Below, one piece after another: positions 1-5,683 of a DNA stretch of 7,345 nucleotides; within the stretch, counting starts at the first letter, position 1, and the number at the start of each line of letters is the position of its first letter. The translations under genes and the position numbers were made by a program. The notes beneath the pieces were generated by a model. The model was not told where the DNA came from. It did not search any database and saw only the letters and a list, made by a program, of their open reading frames with translations. Origin of the DNA: JBPESN01 sp051710625 (GTDB taxonomy: Bacteria; Pseudomonadota; Gammaproteobacteria; Enterobacterales; Enterobacteriaceae); contig NZ_JBPESN010000093.1 of assembly GCF_051710625.1 (NCBI RefSeq), positions 1 through 7,345 of the forward strand, read 5' to 3'.

Positions 1-314
1 CTGACCAGCCCCAGCTCTTTCATGAGCCTGCCTGCGAGCCAGCGCCCCATCCGGAAGCCTCTCTGGGTTGCCATGGTGGCGATACTTCTCGCGCCAGCGG
101 CACCATGGCTGATACTGTGCAGTTCATAAACCTGACTGCGCGATACCGTTCGCCTGCCGTCTGGCCTGTCAGGACGACTTTTCCAGTATTTGTAACTGCT
201 GCGATGAACCCTGAACACGTGGCAGAGTGTGGCCACAGGATAATGCGCTCTGAGTTTCCCGATTAACGAGAACTGTTCAGGGAGTCTGACATCAAAATCG
301 CTGTAGCCTTTTTT
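1..314 (-). CDS. IS3-family transposase OrfB, N-terminal part (runs off left edge)
   Basis: OrfB is the catalytic (rve/DDE integrase) subunit and is normally made as an OrfAB fusion by -1 slippage. Read from the slippery site, the frame begins KGYSDFDVRLPEQFSLIGKL and stays open to the window edge, about 100 codons. It includes the region HYPVATLCHVFRVHRSSYKYW, typical of the pre-catalytic HTH_21 segment, and then GRWLAGRLMKELGLV. The DDE catalytic core lies beyond the window. No stop or indel is visible in this part, so decay of this copy is shown only in orfA. There is no obvious independent start codon, as expected for a frame reached by slippage. Confidence 0.82.
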
Positions 315-564
315 AATATTTCGTTTTCCATTTCAATGCGTTGTACTTTCTTCTTGAGCTCACGTATTTCGATTTGTTCCGGGTTATGGGAGAGGCCTTT
401 GGCGTTTTCCCCTGTCGCTTATCACGCAGTTGTTTTACCCATTTCGTCATCGTAGAAAGGCCGACGTTCATGGCTTTTGCTGCTGGCGCGACGGTGTAAT
501 TTTGGTCGACAACCAGTTGAGCGGATTCGCGTTTGAATTCAGGACTAAAATTTCTTTTTTTCAT
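263..564 (-). pseudogene. IS3-family transposase OrfA, frameshifted
   Basis: OrfA is the DNA-binding subunit of the IS3 transposase. The start is the ATG at 564-562, in the same context as the orfA start of the second copy at 7171. The N-terminal 60 residues carry the IS3 OrfA helix-turn-helix pattern (FSPEFKRESAQLVVD, then STMTKWVKQLRD). After KASPIT the frame breaks. Restoring one C in the CCGG tract near 380-384 brings back a leucine-zipper-like tail (EIRELKKKVQRIEMENEILKK) and a stop at 265-263, giving a 100-residue protein of normal length. As it stands the frame ends at 313 with an unrelated tail. The indel lies upstream of the programmed frameshift site, so neither OrfA nor the OrfAB fusion should be made correctly. 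The single-base loss could also be a sequencing error. Confidence 0.85.
308..314 (-). promoter_or_regulatory. A-AAA-AAG programmed -1 frameshift site of the IS3 element
   Basis: On the minus strand the heptamer AAAAAAG sits in the canonical phase (TTA AAA AAG in the repaired orfA frame). A one-base backward slip leads directly into the open orfB frame (GGC TAC AGC). This is the standard way IS3-family elements make the OrfAB transposase. The signal is intact although the upstream orfA frame is broken. Confidence 0.8.
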
Positions 565-623
565 TGGTGCACCCGTGTTGTTCTGGGGTAAGCAGATCAC
601 CTCTGTTCAGGTGGCCAAATTCA
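565..623 (-). repeat. IS terminal/leader segment, matched inverted at 7112-7170
   Basis: This 59-bp leader between the IS end and the orfA ATG matches 7112-7170 read on the opposite strand, with about four substitutions over the stretch compared. The shared core includes CACCTGAACAGAGGTGAT and AGAACAACACGGGTGCACCA. The two copies therefore form a large inverted repeat whose arms extend beyond both window edges. CACCTGAACAGAGGTG is itself a near-perfect palindrome (CACCT...AGGTG) inside the leader. Confidence 0.85.
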
Positions 624-946
624 GTGTGCCACTACACTGTACGCTGGAGGCGAACGATATGCGCTTTACCACGCCGCAGGGGTTTAACAGCGGCGGCCAG
701 TTCTACAGCTATTTGCGTGACAGCTTCGACGTACTTTACGCCGAAGGGAAGACGTCACCCAAGATGCTTTCCATCGGCATGCACGGCCGCATACTTGACC
801 GGCCTGGCCGGTTTCGCGTGCTGCAACGTTTTCTGGATTATATCCAACAGCACGAACGGGTGTGGATTTGCCGTCGTCAAGATATCGCCGACCACTGGAT
901 TGGCCACCATCCCTACCATGAAGCGCATCCGGCGCAGGACGGGTAA
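624..946 (+). pseudogene. puuE: PuuE-type allantoinase/polysaccharide deacetylase, C-terminal remnant
   Basis: This is the last ~107 residues of a NodB-fold deacetylase of the PuuE type. PuuE is a metal-independent allantoinase of purine/urate breakdown, homologous to polysaccharide deacetylases. The conserved C-terminal landmarks are LEANDMRFTTPQGFNSG, YLRDSFDVLYAEG, the last catalytic-face motif SIGMH-R-L-RPGR (here SIGMHGRILDRPGR), and a closing WICRRQDIADHW segment. The frame is open from the IS3 boundary to TAA at 944-946, but no start or N-terminal two thirds exist: the IS end sits directly against the coding sequence. The missing 5' part should lie beyond the far end of the IS if this was a simple insertion. 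The family is assigned from remembered motifs, so a related deacetylase with another substrate is possible. Confidence 0.78.
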
Positions 947-1048
947 CAAAGAGCGTCGCTCGCCGAAAAATCCTCGTTTACGCTCGTTTGTAAAGCGCAG
1001 ACGCAGACGACCATCTAGTGGCTGGGAAATCAAAGCTGAAAGAGGCCA

Positions 1049-1082
1049 GGACGCGAGCGACGGGCGCCTTGTCGGCGCGTCC
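1049..1082 (-). terminator. Hairpin downstream of the ybdL-yafV operon, possible weak terminator
   Basis: GGACGCG at 1049-1055 pairs perfectly with CGCGTCC at 1076-1082, and inside it CGAC (1058-1061) pairs with GTCG (1071-1074). This gives an 11-bp interrupted stem starting 13 nt past the yafV stop. On the minus strand the stem is followed by a pyrimidine-rich tail (CTCTTTCAGCTTT) rather than a clean T run. A terminator role is plausible but weak. Confidence 0.35.
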
Positions 1083-1095
1083 GGCCATCGGCGGG

Positions 1096-1873
1096 TTAAG
1101 GTTGCAGGCTGAATCCATCAGCATCCCGCCAGGCGGGAAATGTTTCACGGTATTGACGCAGCGCCGAGAGCGACAGGCGTGCCTGTACGCAGGTTGCCGC
1201 GTCCGGTTCGGCCTGTGCCAGCACCGTTCCCATGGGATCCAGGATCAGGCTATTATCGCTATAGTGCTGCCGATTGCCATCGTCGCCAACGCGATTGCAG
1301 CCGGCGACGTAAGCCTGGTTTTCGGTGGCGCGGCGCGCTGCCAGCAGCGTTTGCCAGTGCGCGCCGCGCGCCGCTGGCCAATTAGCGACGTACAGCGCCA
1401 GATCGTAATCCTGTCGATTGCGCGACCACAGCGGAAAGCGCAGGTCATAACAGACCAGCGGCAATATCCGCCAGCCGCACCAGCCTATCACCACCCGTTC
1501 CTGGCCGGCCTGATAATGGTGATGCTCGTCGGCCATTCTGAACAGATGACGTTTATCATAGAGGTGCGTCACGCTGTCGGGTTGCACCAACAAGAAACGG
1601 TTGACCGCCCCCGCGGGCGTAGCGATGGCCGCGCTGCCACCTACCATTGCGCCGCTACGTTGGGCCCAATCCCCAAGCCATGCCACCACCCGCTGCTCGG
1701 GCAGGGCGTTGCCTGCCGCTTCCATGGCGAAACCGGTAGTAAACATTTTCGGCAGGAGAATCAGATCCTGATCAATGAGCGGCGCCAGCAGGCGGTCAAA
1801 GTGGGCCAGATTCGCCTTGCCGTCCCATCCACACCAGCGGCTGCTGCAACAGGCTAAGCGCTAAAGTCGACAT
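1096..1873 (-). pseudogene. yafV: Omega-amidase YafV (nitrilase family), frameshifted
   Basis: YafV is a nitrilase-superfamily omega-amidase that hydrolyses 2-oxoglutaramate (or 2-oxosuccinamate), the by-product of glutamine-dependent transamination in methionine salvage. The ATG at 1873-1871 opens STLALSLLQQPLVWM, then an extra base in the GGG run at 1824-1826 shifts the frame and a TGA follows. Removing it gives DGKANLAHFDRLLAPLIDQ, joining the long downstream frame, about 258 residues in all and close to E. coli YafV. The nitrilase Lys (YDKRHLF) and Cys (LVCYDLRFP) remain. The catalytic Glu expected in LPEMF is Lys (LPKMF, codon AAA at 1749-1747). The start overlaps the ybdL end by 13 nt, so the two were translationally coupled. 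An internal restart at 1746 would make a 216-residue protein lacking the Glu region, so activity is not expected. Confidence 0.92.
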
Positions 1874-3021
1874 AAGCGCTCCGCGGCGGCGTCCAGCGTC
1901 TGATCGCCTTTGGCGAAGCACAGACGGATTAGTTTATGCGGGAAGGGGTCGGCGCAGAACACCGATAGCGGAATAGCGGTTATCGCCGACATGGGTGGTG
2001 AGCCACTCACAAAAGCTGACGTCGTCTTTATCGGAGAGGGCGCTGTAATCAGCCAGCAGAAAATAGGTGCCTTCACAAGGCAGCAGTTGCAACCGGCTGG
2101 GCCCCAGCGCCTGCACCAGGTGGTCGCGCCGCTGGCGATAGAACGCCGGCTGCTGCTGCCAGTGCGCCGGCTCCTGGCGTAACATATCGGCGAGGGCCAG
2201 CTGTGCCGGCGTGTTGACCGCGAAGGTCAGATATTGATGTATTTTGCGTACTTCGACGCTCAAGGCCGCTGGCGCTACGCAATAACCGACTTTCCACCCG
2301 GTCATATGGTATGTCCTGCCGAAGGAGGAAACGGCAATAACGCGCTGGCGCAGTCCGTCATGGGCGAGCACGCTTTGATGGCCGCCATCGGCAAAGCAGA
2401 TATGTTCATACACTTCATCGCTCAAGACATAGATTTCCCGATCGGCGATGGGGCCTGCCACAGCCGCTGGAAATCCTCCGCCTGCCAGACGCTGGCCAAG
2501 GGATTATGCGGCGTGTTGAGGATAACAAGCCGGGTGCGATCGCTTAGCACCTCACCAAACTGCGCCCAGTCACCGCGAAACGCCGGCGGCTGCAGTGCAA
2601 GACGACGCGTGACGCCGCTGGCCAGCTCGACCGCCGGCCCGTAGCTATCATAGCTGGGATCGAAGCAGACAACTTCATCTCCCGACCGCACCAAGGCGCT
2701 GATGGCGGCGAACAGGGCCTCGGTCGCGCCAGCGGTGACGGTCACCTCGGCATCGGCGTCGGGACGTCAGCCGTAGAGTTGCGCGGTTTTATCGGCGATG
2801 GCCTCGCGCCACGGCGCGAGGCCGGTCATCGGAGCATATTGATTGGCGCCCTGGCTTACATGCCAGGCCAGCCGGGATTTCAAATAGTCGGGACCGTCGA
2901 AATCGGGAAAACCCTGAGACAGGTTAATCGCCTGGTGGCGTTACGCTAGCGCACTCATCCGGGTAAAGATGGTGGTGCCCAGCGCCGGAAGGTTACTTTG
3001 CGGGACAAGCGAAGTACTCAT
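1861..3021 (-). pseudogene. ybdL: Methionine/KMTB aminotransferase YbdL, multiply broken
   Basis: YbdL is a fold-type I PLP aminotransferase that favours methionine and uses glutamine-type donors. With an omega-amidase it completes methionine salvage by aminating KMTB. The start is the ATG at 3021 (MSTSLVPQSNLPALGTTIF), with AGGAG at 3037-3033 upstream. Lesions: TAA replaces a Gln codon at codon 27 (2943-2941); TGA at codon 85 (2769-2767, after QLYG); a frameshift in the GC-rich tract near 2450-2455; and a further frameshift near 1978-1984 before TAIPLSVFCADPFPHKLIRLC. Stitched together, the product is about 386 residues, the normal length. The PLP-lysine motif S-F-G-K-T-Y-H reads SFGRTYH (AGG at 2317-2315), so the Schiff-base lysine is gone. 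Other family landmarks (DPSYDSY, NTPHNP, SDEVYEHI, MTGWKVGY) are still clear. Confidence 0.94.
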
Positions 3022-3056
3022 GGTTAATATGACTCCTGATAGCCGGGTTTTGAGCC

Positions 3057-3084
3057 AATATAACATGCTGGCTATATTTGACAA
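3057..3084 (-). promoter_or_regulatory. Sigma70-type promoter of ybdL-yafV
   Basis: On the minus strand, TTGTCA (3084-3079, 5 of 6 to TTGACA) is followed after 16 bp by TATATT (3062-3057, 5 of 6 to TATAAT) with an extended -10 TG one base upstream. Transcription would start roughly at 3050, about 30 nt before the ybdL ATG at 3021. The leader contains the ribosome-binding AGGAG at 3037-3033. The promoter has kept good consensus although the genes it drives are dead. Confidence 0.6.
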
Positions 3085-3087
3085 TCA

Positions 3088-3103
3088 AGACGTGTAGACG
3101 GCT
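3088..3103. promoter_or_regulatory. Tandem MetJ boxes (methionine repressor operator)
   Basis: AGACGTGT followed immediately by AGACGGCT are two adjacent 8-mers, each matching the MetJ consensus AGACGTCT at 7 of 8 positions. MetJ binds two or more such repeats in tandem. The site lies 3 bp upstream of the -35 of the ybdL promoter, and ybdL belongs to methionine salvage, so methionine repression fits. The distance to the plus-strand yceI-like gene (about 130 bp) makes control of that gene less likely but possible. Confidence 0.65.
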
Positions 3104-3234
3104 AAATACCCGACGCGCGCTTGGTCAAAATTATTGGAGAGCGTCAACAAAACTATTCAGTGACAATCGCCGTCGAAAGCCTTCATGATAAAGGGCCTTT
3201 CGGCAATATGCCGGATACTATTGGCATGATTACG

Positions 3235-3810
3235 ATGAAAAAGACGTTGTTACCGCTGGCTACCGGGCTGCTGCTCGCTTCAGGTCTCGCCCAGGCAAAA
3301 CGGAAACCCACCATCTGGATCCCAATCATACTTCGCTGGTGTTCTCGTGGAATCACTTCGGTTTTTCCAACCCCACCGCCAACTTCTCCGGTATTACCGG
3401 TACCATTGTGCTGGACGATGCTGCAATTGAGAATGCCAAAATGGACGTCACCATTCCGGTCAAAACCGTGGATACGGCATGTGCAGGCGTTAACGGATGA
3501 ATTTAAAGGCACGCAGTATTTTGATCAGAAGCAGTTCCCAAATGCGACGTTTCACAGCACCAAAATCGTCAGTAAGGGCGATAATCGTTATCAGGTCTAT
3601 GGCAACCTGACCATCAAGGGCATCAGACGCCCGGTGATCCTGGATGCGGTGCTGAACAAGCAGGGCGAGCATCCCATGGCTAAAAAAGCCACCGTGGGTT
3701 TCAATGCCACCACGACCATCAAACGTTCCGAGTTCAAAATGGGGCAGTTCGTGCCCAACGTGAGCGATGACGTCACCATTAGCATTTCGACAGAAGCGCT
3801 GGCAAAATAA
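3235..3810 (+). pseudogene. YceI-family periplasmic protein with two compensating frameshifts
   Basis: YceI-family proteins are small secreted beta-barrel (lipocalin-like) proteins thought to bind polyisoprenoid or other amphiphilic lipids in the periplasm. The ATG at 3235 gives a clear signal peptide (KK, then LLPLATGLLLASG, cleavage after AQA). A base is missing in the A run at 3297-3300 and one is extra in the GG at 3476-3477. Between them the family sequence (LDPNHTSLVFSWNHFGFSN, later TGTIVLDDA, KMDVTIPVKTVDT) lies in another frame. The remainder, from VQALTDEFKGTQYFD to SISTEALAK, is back in frame. Repaired length is 191 residues, equal to E. coli YceI. Because the indels cancel, the gene looks open, but about 59 internal residues are nonsense. 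Upstream in-frame codons back to 3121 are not coding-like. The ribosome-binding site is poor; ATG 3226 is an alternative start. Confidence 0.88.
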
Positions 3811-3870
3811 TTACCCGCGCCGCTCAGCCGGCGTGACCCTGCCGCCCGTCCGGCGCGATCTTCACCGCCC

Positions 3871-3900
3871 TGCCTCCTCGTGACGCGGGGCATTTTTTTT
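3871..3900 (+). terminator. Rho-independent terminator after the yceI-like gene
   Basis: TGCCTC (3871-3876) pairs with GGGGCA (3887-3892), including one G-T pair, around a 10-nt loop, and is followed at once by eight T (3893-3900). It lies about 60 bp past the stop at 3810 in the right orientation. Confidence 0.75.
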
Positions 3901-4281
3901 CTCAGCTTCGGGCATCGCCGGCAGCGGAAAATCGTGCAACCCAATTTAGGCCGCGGCAAAAGACGAAAATGGCGCGGCCGGCTGGGTTGCCGCCCTCGGC
4001 GCAGCTTGCGACAACGGTGTCTGCCACCGTGCCGGCGTTGAACCCGGGAGCCGCAGTTACTGCTGCTCTGGCACGGAATGCGCCAACCTATGACTCGCTC
4101 TTGTCGCGTTATGCGCCGCGGCCATGTCCTCTCAGCACCATTATTTAATACAATTATCAACAGACTTATTATCTATCCCCTTTATGAGATAGCGCAAATT
4201 GCTCGTCGGACGGCGCTTCTCGCGGTACGGGCATTCCGGTAAACTGCTGCCGGAAAATATCATTTATCGCCAGCCTTGATT
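3901..4281. other. Gene-free interval upstream of gmhA
   Basis: I find no supportable gene in this ~380 bp. In E. coli this is where fadE begins, divergent from gmhA, but I recognise no acyl-CoA dehydrogenase segment on either strand. The stretch 3901-4135 is GC-rich. The stretch 4139-4200 turns AT-rich (TTATTTAATACAATTATC) and is the likely place for a gmhA promoter, although no good -35/-10 pair stands out. A small inverted repeat, TTCCGG (4234-4239) and CCGGAA (4250-4255) with a 10-nt loop, lies 40 bp before the gmhA start without a T tract. Confidence 0.5.
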
Positions 4282-4294
4282 GAGGGACGACCCC

Positions 4295-4876
4295 ATGTAT
4301 CAGGATTTGATTCGCAACGAACTTAACGAAGCCCTGCAAACGCTGCAAAACTTCCTCAGCGATGAGCACCATATTCAGTCTATTGAAGACGCGGCCAAAC
4401 TTATCGCCGACACCTTCAAAGCCGGCGGGAAAGTGCTCTCCTGCGGTAACGGCGGCTCACATTGCGACGCGATGCATTTCGCCGAAGAATTGACCGGACG
4501 CTATCGCGAGAATCGTTCGGGCTATCCCGCTATCGCCATCTCCGATCCCAGCCATCTGTCCTGTGTGAGCAATGATTTCGGCTATGAGCAGGTCTTTTCA
4601 CGCTATGTAGAAGCGGTGGGCAACAAGGGCGATGTGCTGGTTGGCATTTCGACCTCCGGCAACTCGGCGAACATTATTCGCGCTATTGATGCCGCGCGCG
4701 CCAAAGGCATGCGGGTGATCGTCCTCACCGGCAAAGAGGGCGGTAAAATGGCCGGCAGCACGGATGTGGAAATTCGCGTGCCACATTTCGGCTATGCCGA
4801 CCGTATCCAGGAAATCCATATCAAGGCTATCCATATCTTGATACTGCTTATCGAGAAAGAAATGGCGCCGCAGTGA
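4295..4876 (+). CDS. gmhA: Sedoheptulose-7-phosphate isomerase GmhA, intact
   Basis: GmhA (LpcA) is the cytoplasmic SIS-fold enzyme that converts sedoheptulose 7-phosphate to D-glycero-D-manno-heptose 7-phosphate, the first step to the ADP-heptose used in LPS inner core. The start is set at ATG 4295 (MYQDLIRNELNEA, as in E. coli) with GAGGGA at 4282-4287, 7 nt upstream; an in-frame TTG at 4280 would precede the ribosome-binding site core and is rejected. It is 193 residues (E. coli has 192) with no indels. Visible conserved features are SCGNGGSHCDAMHFAEELTG with active-site H61 and E65, the sugar-phosphate loop STSGNSAN (119-126), and the C-terminal DRIQEIHIKAIH with D169, Q172 and H180. The yafJ pseudogene follows 36 bp downstream, so gmhA-yafJ was probably one transcript. 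It is the only clearly intact plus-strand gene here. Confidence 0.97.
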   Translation: MYQDLIRNELNEALQTLQNFLSDEHHIQSIEDAAKLIADTFKAGGKVLSCGNGGSHCDAMHFAEELTGRYRENRSGYPAIAISDPSHLSCVSNDFGYEQVFSRYVEAVGNKGDVLVGISTSGNSANIIRAIDAARAKGMRVIVLTGKEGGKMAGSTDVEIRVPHFGYADRIQEIHIKAIHILILLIEKEMAPQ

Positions 4877-4912
4877 TAGCCCTGATCGGCAAGGGAACGA
4901 CAGGAGAGGGGC

Positions 4913-5683
4913 ATGTGTGAATTACTCGGCATGAGCGCCAATGTACCTACAGATATCTGTTTCAGTTTTTCCGGCCTGGTGCAGCGTGGCGGTGGAACCG
5001 GACCGCATAAAGATGGCTGGGGAATCACCTTCTACGAAAACTGGGCTGCCTCACGTTCAAGGATCCGCTGCCCAGCATCGACTCGCCCATCGCCCGGCTG
5101 GTGCAGGACTATCCGATCAAATCTTGCGCGGTGGTCTCCCACATCCGTCAGGCCAATCGCGGTAGAGTGGCGCTGGAAAACACCCATTTTTTCACTCGCG
5201 AGCTCTGGGGACGCCACTGGACCTTCGCCCAGAACGACCAATTGCATGGCTACCGGACGCTGCAAACCGGCAATTTCCGCCCGGTGGGGCAGACGGACAG
5301 CGAGCAGGCTTTTGTTGGTTGCTGGCGCGCCTTGGCGGAACGCTACCTGCACACGCCGCGCCACTGGCCGTCGGTATTCCGCTATATCGCCGGTTTAGCG
5401 AACACGCTGCGGCAAAAAGGGATTTTCAATATGTTGCTGTCCGACGGCTGCTACGTTATGGGCTATTGTTCCAGCCACCTGTATTGGATTACTCGGCGCG
5501 CGCCCTTTAGTAAAGCCACGCTGCTCGATCAGGATGTGGAAATCGATTTTCAAAAGCAGACCACGCCCAATGACGTGGTCACGGTGATAGCCACTCAGCC
5601 GCTGACCGGCAATGAAACCTGGCAGCGGGGGGGTGGCGCCGGGGGAATGGGTGTTATTCCGGCTTGGCGAGCGCGAATTGTGA
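4913..5683 (+). pseudogene. yafJ: YafJ-type class II glutamine amidotransferase, multiple indels
   Basis: YafJ is a putative class II (Ntn) glutamine amidotransferase domain protein of unknown partner. The ATG at 4913 has AGGAG at 4902-4906 and begins MCELLGMSANVPTDICFSF, keeping the N-terminal nucleophile Cys2. A base is missing in the G run at 5043-5045. The homologous frame then resumes as CLTFKDPLPSIDSPIARLVQDYPIK. A second local pair, a missing T in 5310-5313 and an extra base in GCGCGC 5325-5330, turns the expected FCWLL into FVGCW. An extra G in the seven-G run at 5627-5633 spoils the end, which otherwise reads APGEWVLFRLGERE with TGA at 5681-5683. The oxyanion motif HNG is replaced by QND (5230-5238). 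Repaired length is 256 residues, matching E. coli (~255). The last 30 bp overlap the convergent yafK. Confidence 0.92.

Larger units (their letters stand above)
1..623 (-). mobile_element. IS3-family insertion sequence (IS1397-like), partial, left copy
   Basis: This is the 5' part of an IS3-family element transcribed leftwards and running off the window edge. The inner end is placed at 623, where a terminal sequence starting TGAATTTGG, read on the minus strand, abuts a truncated host gene. The same terminus, followed by a 59-nt leader of identical length before the orfA ATG, recurs at 7112. It has the usual IS3 layout: a helix-turn-helix orfA, then orfB in the -1 frame behind an A6G slippery site. 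The predicted proteins resemble IS1397-type enterobacterial elements from memory, so the subgroup name is tentative. The exact end is uncertain by about 5 bp because both copies share CACAC just outside the TGA. Confidence 0.88.

Noticed and set aside
564..1112. 182-codon plus-strand frame over the puuE remnant
   Set aside because: The other plus-strand frame has the PuuE motifs; this one is Arg-rich and motif-free.
1018..1857. Long plus-strand frame opposite yafV
   Set aside because: A shadow of the minus-strand yafV coding sequence; its product has no recognisable motifs while the minus strand is clearly YafV.
3191..3213. Small hairpins (AAAGG-CCTTT and CGGCA-TGCCG) in the yceI-like leader as a possible riboswitch or attenuator
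   Set aside because: Stems are 5 bp with no conserved riboswitch core or alternative pairing that I can see; such short palindromes arise often by chance.
3969..4148. Plus-strand frame of about 59 codons rich in Ala/Thr/Pro (starting MARPAGLPPSAQL) in the gap before gmhA
   Set aside because: No ribosome-binding site, no family I recognise, low-complexity composition expected from GC-rich noncoding DNA.
3597..4160. Long minus-strand frame antisense to the yceI-like 3' end and the gap
   Set aside because: Arg-rich, crosses the terminator, overlaps a recognised gene, and shows no family motifs or fadE similarity that I can see.
4280..4294. Upstream TTG start for gmhA, five codons earlier
   Set aside because: It overlaps the GAGGGA ribosome-binding site that is ideally spaced for ATG 4295, and homologues start with MYQ.
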